From positions 23,161,934 to 23,225,933 of the forward strand of contig NC_045138.2 of the NCBI RefSeq assembly GCF_008831285.2: a stretch of 64,000 nt of DNA, read 5' to 3'. Position numbers and translations under genes: made by a program. Each line of letters starts with the position of its first letter. Position 1 is the stretch's first letter. The stretch is from Nymphaea colorata. Lineage: Eukaryota > Streptophyta > Magnoliopsida > Nymphaeales > Nymphaeaceae. Shown here piece by piece: positions 12,314 through 22,420 of this stretch. Under the pieces are notes generated by a model. That model worked only from the letters and a program-made list of their open reading frames with translations. It was not told where the DNA came from and ran no database searches.

Positions 12314-13687
12314 TCGCCGCAAACAAACACAACATACGAGCAAGGTTTTCTCATGTTGTTAATATGAGTTCGACTTTAAACACATAGATCATTGCGAATC
12401 AAATATTTGCAGTGAAACAAACACAACCTAAGAAAAAAAAAACAAACAAACACGTAAAGAAAAAGGAAAGAGTCACAAAGCTTCTTCTTATATTTACAGT
12501 CCTGATTTTGTTGCCTTCGCAGAAGAAGATACAAATGTCAGAAGCATTCCAGAAGCAAAAGTAGTTGGTAATCGACCTTTACTTTAACAACCATCGAAAT
12601 TTCTAGTAATTACCAATGCAGGCCTCAGTTTACCGACTATTGTAGAGCCATATGTAATGCTTCTTATCTTTATTCAGGTCCTTCTTCTTCTCTCCTTTTT
12701 CGCTAATGTGGAGTGTTGGTTCAATAGAGGCTGGAGGTGAAATAGCTTTCCTTAGGTTTGCAGTTTTCTCTCCGCAGTCCTCATCTTATCATCTCTATTC
12801 CCAATTCATCCCTTCTTTCTCATGCTTTTCAAATTCACCATGTTTCACTAATAGCAGAAATTGTTACATTTATCTAACCAAAACCAAAAAAGACAGTTCT
12901 ATATCCTTTTGATTTAATGATGACTATATCTGGGGTTAAATGAAGTCATTGAGGAGACGAAATCATAATGGGAAAAAGAATCCCCAAAAAAAAAAAAAAT
13001 CCTCGTAACTTCTTTTCTTGAACACTAACTGAAGAGTATTAGTCAGCTTTAATCAACTTGAGAAACAAATAAAATGATTAAGATATTGAATGATAATATA
13101 AAGTTATATATATATATCTGGGTACTTTTATAACAACTAACCTAAGAGCAGCATTCACCTCTAATCAACTCGAGAAACATGTATAATTTTTTCTATTATA
13201 AAGACAGGACGTCGTAAGGCTGATCTAAGATCTCTTTTATGTGGGACCCTCAATGTAACAAACACCAGAACCGCAGTGAGAAAAAAGAATATTTGAGATC
13301 AGTAGATTTAAAATTCTCAATGATCTCAAATTACCTTGATCTAAAGCCGAAACTATCAAACGCCTTTGCAAAGATACGACAAACTGATCATTATCTGGTA
13401 CAATTGAAGATGAAAAAATATACATTTTTTACTCAAATAATAAAATGTCAGCCTCTTAGTAATTGGGCTATCGTAGTGCTGCACATTGCCCAAAAAATTG
13501 AGAGAGAGATAAGAGAATCAGGAATTTAGAAAATCAATAGAATTAATGAAAATGATGAACATGTTATAAGATAAATCGACAAGGCAATTTACTTAGAAGA
13601 AAAAATGTGATGGAGGAGTCTGGGAAGGGGATCAGGTTCCAAGTTCAGTATTGGTCCTAGTCCTCACTTATTGCATTACACTTTACA
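12314..13687. other. No gene recognised
   Basis: AT-rich DNA with short open frames and no domain. A (TA)n run lies near 13103-13117. Two segments near 13020-13060 and 13135-13185 share a word order (ctaactgaagagtattagtc or ctaacctaagagcagcattc, then taatcaact and gagaaaca), suggesting an old duplication of about 110 bp. Confidence 0.45.
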
Positions 13688-13892
13688 AGGACGGAATCAG
13701 AAATTTTTCATGAGAAAAGTCGAATTAAAGTTTTTAAATATTCACACGGGCCGAAATATCAATTTTCAAAATTTTTACATAAAGATAAATAATTTTTTTA
13801 AAAATTTACATATTAATTTTTTTCTTTTTTAAAAAAAAAAAAATTGAGATGAGGTCAGGGTCCATGTAAGGCCCTGTACTCCACCCCACAGA
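13688..13892. mobile_element. hAT-like MITE, family A, diverged copy
   Basis: It shares the family block order: cggaatcagaaatttttcat, cgaattaaagtttttaaat, gggccgaaatatca, aaaatttacatat, then a GC-richer right end with ggtcagggtccatgtaaggc and ctccaccccac. The ends are degraded and I cannot assign a target duplication. Internal A and T tracts are expanded relative to the 15055 copy. Confidence 0.65.
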
Positions 13893-14860
13893 TCCGTTGA
13901 AACATGCTTACCCCTAAGAGAGTTCAAAGCTTGTGAAAGTCAGGCGGCCACGTTGCCTTTCTTACGAGGAATAATGCGTGTCACGTTTAAAGCTGCCGCG
14001 TGACGGTGGTCTCAATCATTAAGGAGATTTTGTGAGGAGGAAAAGCGGTGTGTTAGTTTATTCCTATCAAATTTCTCAATTTGAGCCGACAAACACGTTT
14101 AGAATCTGAGCAGTTCAGTTTGGTTCCCCGCTTTTGTCACGTGATTTGGTTTGCGATAGAGATTGTAAACCTATTCTCATGTCCTCATAATATATATATA
14201 TATATATGTATATATGAAATGGGCCGAATCATATTCGCCCAATACAATGCATCAATGGTGTGATGTGAGAGACTAGTTGATTTATGGAAAGAGAATCTAA
14301 GAATAATATATATTATAAAAATCAATGTAGTCATGTGCCAAATAGTTGCCAAATGATTACAACTTTCATTGCTAAAAAGACCATAAAAACTATCTTAAGC
14401 CATCACCACATTATAAACCGTGACTAATACCAATTTAATGACCATTTTTTCACGATAAACTTTCAAAAAAAGCATCCTTCCCACGACAGCATTAAACCGT
14501 GACTAATACTAATAGTTGGTTTTTGAACTTTTTGTGGTGATATATATATATATATATATATAATTTGTCTTTCCGTGTGCAGATAACAGTCAAGCAAAAT
14601 GCTTGGCTGGTATGGGCCGTCCACTTCATTTTCAATAAAATAAAAAAAAAAAGTTTAGATGCTCGACATAGTTGAGTGCTTGGCGGGTGGAAGAAGGCGA
14701 CGCCTCCCCCCGCCTCTTTGAGAAGGGGCAGGCAACTGCCTCCCCTTTTCCTTTTCAGGTTTAGGTAGGGGCAACTGCCTCCCCCGCCTCTTCGAGAAGC
14801 TTTCTCAAATTCAACCTCAAAGTTCACCGAGTCTAATAAGGCCAACTTGATTGAATTCAA
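13893..14860. other. Non-coding stretch with (TA)n runs and CACTA-like terminal motifs
   Basis: No gene is supported. (TA)n microsatellites lie at about 14189-14215 and 14540-14562. Between them aaaccgtgactaatac occurs twice (about 14417 and 14490), and the sequence ends with ctttttgtggtgat, the complement of a CACCACAAAAAG-type terminus. This hints at a small CACTA-class derivative. The open frame over 14492-14860 on the minus strand is low-complexity and not believed. Confidence 0.45.
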
Positions 14861-15046
14861 CTTCGGAATAATTTACATTGAGAGACTGTTTTATTAATGG
14901 CTTTGCAAAAATATCAGCAAGCAAGTCCTTAGTTGAAATATACTGATGATCATTTGATCTCCTCGAACGAGCCTATGACAAAATGTATATTTATTCTAAT
15001 ACACTTATTTCAAAAATGATAGATTGAATGTGATGCAAAATGGGCT
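14861..15046 (-). mobile_element. Copia pol 3' end relic, distal part (split by MITE)
   Basis: The minus-strand frame reads QYISTKDLLADIFAKPL, matching the end of Copia RNase H/pol (typically STKDQLADIFTKPL). Upstream is a degraded stretch in which the usual H-x-x-K-H-I-E-I-D motif can only be glimpsed. It is the continuation of the relic at 15255-15500; the MITE at 15055-15246 separates the two. Stops and frameshifts make it inactive. Confidence 0.7.
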
Positions 15047-15254
15047 GCTCCAACTAGGAGGCAGAACCAGAAATTTTTAATGAGGCAAAATTGAATTAAA
15101 GTTTCTAAATTTTGACAGGAGCCGAAATATCATTTTATATTTATGTAGAACAAGTGAAATTTTTTAAAATTTACATGTAATTTTTTTTATTTTTTTTTTT
15201 GAGGGAGAGCCAGGGCCCTTGCGGGCCACCCTTGGCTCCGCCCTTAGCTCCAAC
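15047..15254. mobile_element. hAT-like MITE, family A, complete copy with 8-bp target duplication
   Basis: The element spans 15055-15246 (192 bp). It is flanked by identical 8-bp direct repeats gctccaac at 15047-15054 and 15247-15254. Its ends form an imperfect inverted pair: taggaggcagaacca on the left and the complement taagggcggagcca on the right. An 8-bp target duplication with YAGGG-type ends is characteristic of hAT elements. It encodes no protein, so it would need a transposase in trans. It interrupts a Copia RNase H sequence, which gives an internal control for the insertion. Confidence 0.85.
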
Positions 15255-15500
15255 GTCGTCACACCATAATAGTAGCGCCTTCACTCCTAACCCTTAATCC
15301 ATTTAAGGAATTGGATCCATGTAATTTCTGTGGTGACATTGCCGATGGACCTATATTCTACTTCTGTACTGGATCTTGATACAATATTCTGTTTCTTTCC
15401 ACTCTATCATACTAAGTTCGGTCCAATATACACAGCATAACCTCCTATAGACCTTAGATCATCTGCGCATCCAACCCAGTCAATGTCTATGCAAGCTATC
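15255..15500 (-). mobile_element. Copia RNase H relic, proximal part
   Basis: The minus strand reads DIDWVGCADDLRSIGGYAV and then, after a frame change, [19 protein letters not shown] and LLWCDDVGA. These are the classic Copia RNase H landmarks (D-W-A-G, S-R-S-S-T-E-A-E-Y, W-C-D-N). The frame is broken by a stop and at least one frameshift. The coding sense breaks off exactly at the MITE target site and resumes beyond it. Confidence 0.82.
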
Positions 15501-15739
15501 ATCAAAAAGGTTCCTGGAAAAGAATTCCACAGTTGATTGTGTGCTTCGAATATCTAAGGATTCATTTACTATGGCTCGATGCAGGTTGTTACGAAAATGA
15601 ATGAGCTAACAAACTTTGTTTATTGCAAAAGCTCTATCTAGCCTGGTCATTGTAGTATATTGGAGGGTCGATGGTGCTCTTGAACAAAGTTGTTTCCATG
15701 GGTGCAAAGATATGTTTAGCTTTAATCATATTTGTTTGC

Positions 15740-15781
<42 letters not shown>

Positions 15782-16117
15782 TACACACACACTTGCTGTG
15801 ATAAAACTTTCCCTTTTTTGGCATGATTTGCTTCAATTCCAAGTAAATAGTTGAGCTCCCCTCCAATCGCAAACTCAGCGCCAAGCTTTGGTGTGGGGAT
15901 CCCACAAGTAGTGTTATTGCAGAAAAAACTCACTGCCAAAGGCGAGAATCTGTTTTCTGGACGACTGAAAGCAAAATACACACTGAGAAGAAGTCTATCT
16001 AAAAGACATAAGGAAAACTAAATAACCAAGAAAACGAAATTCCACATTGTGATTTTGAGCTCTTGTTTCAGCATTTAGACATGTTAACCGAATTCGTAAA
16101 ACACATGTATACATGCT
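15501..16117. other. No gene recognised; AT/AC microsatellite inside
   Basis: It may contain more of the Copia relic near 15500-15600, but no domain is legible. A compound microsatellite (AT)n followed by (AC)n occupies about 15741-15791. The rest is AT-rich unique-looking sequence. Confidence 0.5.
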
Positions 16118-16384
16118 AAAGGGCCTTTTCATAAATTGAAGCAGATAGGTATGATCTACACACAAAAGCAAAAGTGACTAATAAGAAAAATATTTTCAAA
16201 GGCATAGATTCAAATTTATAGAGTTCTACGAGATGAATTGCCTCATGAGTTGAATTAATATAATTCGATATTTCCACTTTTATTCTCTTTTTGTCAATGT
16301 ATATATGGTTCATCTATGTAGTTAAATTTGTCCACATGAACTGACTGGTTAAGAATATAACCTGTATTTTATCACATTAGTATG
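16118..16384. repeat. Dispersed repeat, copy 1 (pairs with 30305-30560)
   Basis: Shared landmarks in the same order are ataggtatgatctacacac, aaagtgacta, tagagttctacgagatgaat, tgcctca, tcaatgtatatatggt, gttaaatttgt and attttatcacattagtatg. The second copy at 30305-30560 shows each with substitutions. Neither copy encodes anything recognisable. It is probably part of an old transposable element or duplicated block. Confidence 0.75.
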
Positions 16385-16620
16385 TTGGAAAAAAGCTATA
16401 TTTTTAGAAGAGTGAGTTGCACCATTAGGTGCATGCAACCCATATACGGCAAAGAAAAAAGGAGAGATATTTTGGTAATTATTTAAAAAGAAATGTCCTT
16501 TATAGTATTTTCACTTTTTTTTATTTCTTTTTTGTCTTTACAAATTTTTTTTATTAAATGAGGGTATTTTCATCATTAACCATACTACAAAATTTAGTGC
16601 ACTAGTATGGGAAAGTAGAT
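16385..16620. repeat. MITE-like dispersed repeat, copy 1 (pairs with 55265-55487)
   Basis: Common blocks are tattttggtaatt, aaatgtcct, tatag, cactttttttt, tttttgtctttaca, ggtattttcatcattaacc and gcactagtatgg. The left end contains gttgcaccattaggtgcatg, and the right end of the other copy carries tatggtgcatataac, its approximate complement. That suggests terminal inversion. No protein is encoded. Confidence 0.65.
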
Positions 16621-17080
16621 ACTAGGCAGATGGATCAATCATCGCCAGTTTGAAATCTGATGTTTCGGTATGTATTCCATTTCCGAATATATAGTACTGA
16701 AATTGAATATAAATTATAATAAAGGTCGGCCAACGACACCTAAAGTTCGATGATAGGCTTACAGTTTTCATATTATGAACAAGGCTTTTAAATCATATCA
16801 ATAAAGTAATATGTGAATTTTTGTTAAGAAAATGGACATGCCATTTTCACATATTAAGCACAGTAATGCTAATTAATAGTAGTTTACAGCTTTACTGGTG
16901 AAAATAGTTTACTTTTACAATGTAAATCTCTTCTGGGAGTTATTCTCCGTAGAATTGAATCAAAAGGATGTCTACAGAAAGAATACCAATCAAATAATAA
17001 GAAAGAAACACCAAAACCTTCTCTGCCACAACACAGAGCAGGGAAAAGACAGCCACCGAAGAGCCAAAAAACAAACTGCT
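16621..17080. other. Dispersed-repeat fragment and AT-rich DNA
   Basis: 16621-16690 (cagatggatcaatcatcgcc, tatgtattccattt) resembles 32155-32215 on the same strand. The two therefore share this block in addition to the 16118/30305 pair. No gene is recognised up to 17080. Confidence 0.5.
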
Positions 17081-17262
17081 TCAATCTAGCGGCCCCTTCA
17101 GATCACAACCTGTCATACGAACGATCAGAAAAGCATCAGCACTCTCATCTAAACACCTTTCGGAAACCTTTGAAACCAAAGATGTATTAGCCAAAATCAT
17201 ACCTCCATCTCTGACTCTAGCACCCTTCTTAATAATCTGTCCAACTCTCCTATTTATGTTCT
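17081..17262 (-). other. Coding-like open stretch, unidentified
   Basis: A minus-strand frame of about 60 codons ends at TGA 17081-17083. It reads RRVGQIIKKGARVRDGGM, then ILANTSLVSKVSERCLDE and SADAFLIVRMTGCDL. The composition is protein-like (charged, mixed, no low complexity), unlike most neighbouring frames. The upstream end is a TGA, with no start codon supported. I do not recognise a family. It could be a terminal exon or a relic of a pol-type protein. Confidence 0.25.
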
Positions 17263-17970
17263 CCTTTCAATGAATCATTCTTAATTCCGCATCTCTCCTT
17301 CCTCCACGGCCGCCAACCCTCCAACATACCCTTGAGCCTTGCCTTCCATTCCTTACTATTAGATTCAACTTATATCTTATGAACAGAAGCTGTGCTGTCA
17401 GATGGCTTAGTGCCACTCCATCAGCTGCAGAATCACCAAGTCTCCCTCAGCTCCCAACTCTCTGACAACAACAAAGCAGCTACTTTTCCCCTCCCTCCAT
17501 ACCAGCTTTTGTCATTGTCAGAAATAAGGTCAGATCTTGTAATATATAGTCCTTGGATTACTTTAAAGCTATGAAACATGAGAACATGAAAGATAAGAAT
17601 CAGGAGTACTTAATTATCAACATATTGAACTTAAGGGGCATGATCTAGGATGTATTCACTGGGATGTCTCCAGTTTAATACTCGTGGATGTTATGTCCCT
17701 ACATCTATAGTGGTAGGACGCACTACAAGAATTGATGTGATGGGTATACTGCAGTTATTGTTGACACCAATACAGCCCCGGATGCTAGAGAGAAGGAATA
17801 AAGAGGAGTTCAGTTTCTCTACAAGAGGCCGGAGTGGTCTTAATCTTCTTATTCACCTAGAATTACAGAGAATGAGTTTTGTATGTCACCCCCATGTATG
17901 TATACACTGGATATAGACCTTATTACCAATATGTATATTTTACTTTTATGCCTAAATATTATATATGCAC
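17263..17970. other. No gene recognised
   Basis: This holds open frames up to 88 codons without domains. 17280-17340 is GC-richer and could belong with the open stretch just before it. Nothing else is supported. Confidence 0.4.
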
Positions 17971-18290
17971 ATTAATGAGATAACAAATAGGTATGAAATA
18001 ATAAATAAGTGTGAGATAAGATTTATGAAATAAGAAAATATTTATGAGACAATGAAATAATAGATAAATAAACACATGCATACAATAATGCTAAACATAA
18101 GTATGAGATAATGTTCATAAGATAACACAAAAAATTATGAGACAATGCAACAACAAAATAACATTAAATATAAATATGAAATAATGTTTATGAGATAACA
18201 AAAGATTTATGAGATAACAGATGGATATATGAGATAAAGCTAAAAATAAATATGAGATAATAAAATATTTATGAAATAATGAAACAACGC
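17971..18290. repeat. Degenerate array of a tatgagataa-type word
   Basis: Variants of tatgagataa or tatgaaataa recur more than a dozen times at irregular spacing of roughly 15-40 bases, mixed with atgaaacaa and aaatatttatgagac. It looks like a decayed short-unit satellite. There is no clean period. Confidence 0.65.
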
Positions 18291-21199
18291 TATAAGCAAG
18301 ACAAAAAAATGAAAAGGTTTTTTTGCTGCTTAAAGGAATATATTAGTCATAACGACATGTACATACCGACTAACAAATTTCACCTTTATTGAATCCCCAA
18401 ATCTTGTTTTTGCGGTCTTCTTTTTTGTTCCTACAAAAAGTTTTTTTTGTATTAATCATAAATAATTTTTCTCATTATTAAAATGACTCATGAAATTTTC
18501 GTACACGAGGATGGCTTATATAACCAGCTTGGGAATTATCAACCTATTAAGGTGCACTATAACATTTGAATAAATATTGGAAGAAAAAAGACTATTTTTT
18601 TGCAGCATTATTATATCCCATGGCCAACTAAGAATGCCCAAACAAAGTATTTGCTATAAATTCTTCGTTTGATTTTATTGTACCTCAATTTTTTGTATAT
18701 TTACTCTTCTTATTTTGTGTTCCTCTCCCATATGACACTACAATCATAATTCCTTATATTTAAGTCATTTGCAGATGAACACACATAAAATTCTTTTCAG
18801 TTCCATATGGTATCAAATTTCAAATGGTGAATCCTGCACGCGTCATATTTCTCAAGTAGACATGAATGACTAAGGGAGTGGCACCATTGCCACAAATGAC
18901 AAAGTATACATCATGAATTTCACTTTAATTCATCCAATTAGTTCACTTTGTTCCCATCATTTATGTCTCTTTCACAAACTCAACGGCATTAAGCATGAAA
19001 ATTTTAAGACAAGCATGATCTTCGCACTCTGACATAAAGAACGGTCTTTATTAATGATGATTGCGTGAGCAAACTTGAGTACCTAATATGGGGTACTGTA
19101 GATAAGATATAATAAAATGATTATATCTTTGGTTACCCTTTAATTTCGCATGACTGATAGTGTGATCAAGGCACCTCTGACGTTACAAGTTTGAAGGATC
19201 CATAAGAAAATTCATTTGTGGGGTGATTAATAGCATAAAATATTTTCATTAATTGAAACACTTTACATTGCACAAAGAAACATAATTATCCAGTCAAAAC
19301 TCTCGACTCCTACTGAAAACTCGAAAAAGGCCATAGAAGTTCTAACAATATCTCCCACCCTTTTCTATGTTTGATTTAATGTTTCACCACGACATTTTTC
19401 ATGTCAACTCTGGCGCTAAAATACTGTGAATAAACGGCAGACCTGGCACTCGTTTACACCAGAGCATGCGCTAGAGCTTGAACCCATGCTTCTCGTTTAT
19501 ATGGCCAGAAGACAAAAGGTCAGTGCTACGACGGTCGAGCATTTTTTATATATCTGTAGCAGTGATACAATTTCTGTGTCACAGTTGCTAGATCAGCCTT
19601 GAACAGGTAACAAAGTTTATCGTATGAATAGAAAGCCGTGTGGGGGTTACTGTTTAAACTTTAGAATACCTATAACATGTCCCTGATAAATTTGGATTTC
19701 GTCCTTGATCAATAACATGTCCCTGATAAATTTGGATTGCATCCTTGATCAACCTTCATCAATTCTTGTATATGCTTTGGTGTTTCAGCTGCAGAGAAAG
19801 GAAAAGGATTACTTTTAGTGTCTAGATCCAAGGAAAAAGAATCAAGAAAAGGAAGCTTCTTTTCAGTACTGTAGTCATGCAAAGGACTAGAGACTGGAAA
19901 AAATTGTGCTCATAAACATAACAAAGCCCTGAATATGAAAAGCACATATGAATGACAGATTCCATTTCGGTTAAATCATTAGTTTGTTCAACTTCAAAAA
20001 AAAAAGAAAAAGAAAAAAGAAAACCCAAACGGCCACTCCTATTGGGCAACAACTGAACCAGAAGAATAGAACAGTCACAATGACATTGTAAATAACAATC
20101 ATGCCCTGACTATAGAATCATCTCAAGCATGCAAGAAGACATTTTTGAATAATACAACCATTGTTGCAAACCAATTTCAAATGGAGTTTAGCATAGTGAA
20201 AAAACATGTAACTGAAGATGTTGAATAATGACATTATGAGCCTTAAACAACAAAAACACATTTCAATTTTATGAATGTTGCTTCTCATAAGTCGCCCTAC
20301 AATGAATTTTCAAATATTTTGATTCTTCAAATGACTCGTTGCTCATAGGTGCAGTTTTCACACTCATATAAAACAGAAAAAAGACGCCACAAGTTAACTT
20401 CACATTATTAGGTTTAGGAAAAAAAGGATCAAAAGCTCTAAACTGACGCAAAGGAGATATACATAGACTCAAACGAACAATCACAATAAGAAATAAAAAA
20501 AAATGTTACAAAAAGAGCTCTGGCATACGAAGGAAGAAAAAATGTGAGATCCAAGAGCAGAGCCAAAACATGGTCTGACAAGGAACATATTGATCTGCAG
20601 ATGCATAAACTAGTAAAGATGGAAAAGACTAAACAGTTTATGCCATAGTAGCTGCATCCACCTGCTTAAGTGGGTGGACTTGATGCTTCCAAGTAGAAGA
20701 TGAGAACTTCGATATGCTGAACGTTCTTCAGAAAAAGATGTAAAGAAAGCTGGATTCTACAAAAACCACACAATCAGAACATGAGAGGTGATCAAAAGGT
20801 AAAGCATGACTGATTATGCAGGGAACACCTAACATTGCTCGAACAATTCCAAGCTAATCCACTTTCTATCAATTCCTAGCGCAGATGCGTTCACCTTTGT
20901 TTGGACAAACATCTCTCAACAAGAGATTTCACAAGTACTGAGTTCCAATGTTAGGTTGAAAACATACAATTTAGAGGCAGATAAGATGCCTAGGTGTCTA
21001 GGTTGCTGCAAGCCTAGGTGGTGCCTATGATGGTTCAGGCTGTTGGTTGGGTCGTGGGTTGATGGTAGTCAGGCGGGTCATCTAGTTTTGATGGTCTAGG
21101 TTCATGAGAAAAGGCTGTCATACATTGATGTTGGTAGGACTATGACTGTTGTCCATTTCTAATCCTTGGAAGCCAAATTTTCTCTCATCAAAGAAAAAA
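18291..21199. other. No gene recognised; AT-rich repeat-derived DNA
   Basis: Scattered features only. A direct repeat, ataacatgtccctgataaat, occurs at about 19671 and 19710. A tRNA-B-box-like string near 19480 (complement gggttcaagctc) suggests an old SINE, without a clear A box. A homopurine run lies at 19998-20021. Open frames at 19822-20052 and 20269-20484 are low-complexity. The right end adjoins the truncated Copia element. Confidence 0.45.
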
Positions 21200-21860
21200 A
21201 TGTCAATTAATATCAATCTTCTGCTCTTTGGGTTCAAAGCACATATAACCCTTGTGTTTGACACCATATCCAATTAAAACACACGCCTTAGTCTTGGGCT
21301 CCAACTTGTCTCGAGTATAGGCTGTTAACACAGGGTAACACGTTGCACCAAAAATTTGAAACAAGGAGTAGTCCAGTCTATGTTTGAACAAGAACTCATA
21401 TGGTGTCTATTGGCTGCCATGTTTTTTGGGGAGTCTGTTTATGATAAATACTGCTGTTCGAAAAGCATCTACCTAAAAACGAGATGGCATCTTGGACCAG
21501 TTAAGCATACAAAGTCTCATTTCTACAACATGTCTGTGTTTTCTTTTAACTAACTTGTTTTGTTCAGGTGTATATGGGCAGGAAAATCGATGGAAGACGC
21601 TATGCTCGGTTAAAAAAGTTTCAAGTTGAGTGCTAATGAATTATCCTCCATTATCTGATTGGAGAATCTTAATTTTTTCTTGCAGTTGATTCTCAATAAT
21701 ATATTTGAAATCAACAAACATTTTGAACACATGTGACTTGTGCTTGAGGGGAAACAACTAGACAAAGTGAGAGTAATCATCTACTAAAAGCAAATAATAA
21801 CTGAAATTTTCTCTTGACTCACATGGAGATGGACCCCAGACGTCAGAATGAATGAGCTCT
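21200..21860 (-). mobile_element. Copia integrase relic (core and C-terminal part)
   Basis: Minus-strand pieces include SDVWGPSP, LLVDDYSHF, ILQSDNGG and CPYTPEQNKLVKRKHRH, then KLEPKTKACVLIGYGVKHK near 21240-21330. These are the integrase catalytic core and the following conserved block of Copia polyproteins. The Asp residues in DVWG and SDNG remain. The usual catalytic Glu in the ERKHR motif is Lys, and stop codons replace the Trp after HFV and the Glu after NGG. The element stops at about 21200, before any reverse transcriptase. Confidence 0.85.
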
Positions 21861-22420
21861 AGAGGATGAGTCGTTTTGTGCATGGCTGGTTTGAAAGGCA
21901 GTTTGTGAGCTTTTCCAATAAGACATTCTTCATAGACTCCAACTTCTTTATTTGAGAACTAAATAAAACCTTTCGACGGAGAATTCCTATCGTTTTTTTA
22001 TTTGTGTGTCCTAGCCATTGGTGCCATGTGTCAAACGATGTAGGATGTTGGCTTCCATCTGCTAGTAACACTTCCTGTCTTTGTGGCTTAATCTCATACA
22101 GGCCTGCTCGTGTCCTCGACCCTTGAACCAGAACCTCGCCTGTCCGAAGATCCTTCACATAGAATCCAAAGGGAGTGAACTCAAAAGCACAATTGTTTTC
22201 TCATGTAAATGAACTAACTACTAGTAAGTTTTTGGTAATATGAGGTGCATGGAGAACTCGACGAAGTTTAAGATCTCTACCGTTAGATTGGATCACCATA
22301 TTCCCAACATAAGAGATTGGAATGGAAGAACCATTGCCTACAATTATACCTTCACCTCTTTGGCAGACTTGTTTTTCGGTCATCTGGGAGCCATCCATGG
22401 TGACATGATTTGTTGCTCAG
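21861..22420 (-). mobile_element. Copia protease and GAG-pre-integrase region relic
   Basis: The minus-strand frame at 22201-22398 (VGNGSSIPISYVGN, KLRRVLHAPHITKNLLVVS) matches the region around Copia retropepsin. 21920-22158 contains WHQWLGHTNKKTIGIL, the His-rich pre-integrase zinc module. They are in the normal order between gag and integrase, in frames separated by small shifts. Confidence 0.85.

Noticed and set aside
15616-15981. Overlapping frames with poly-Tyr-Ile stretches
   Set aside because: These are translations of the (AT)n/(AC)n microsatellite.
17971-18290. Possible CRISPR-like spaced repeat
   Set aside because: The repeated word is short, variable and irregularly spaced, and the genome is a plant's; it is a decayed simple repeat.
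19440-19560. tRNA-like words on the minus strand (gggttcaagctc)
   Set aside because: The A-box match is weak and the acceptor arm does not pair; too uncertain to annotate.
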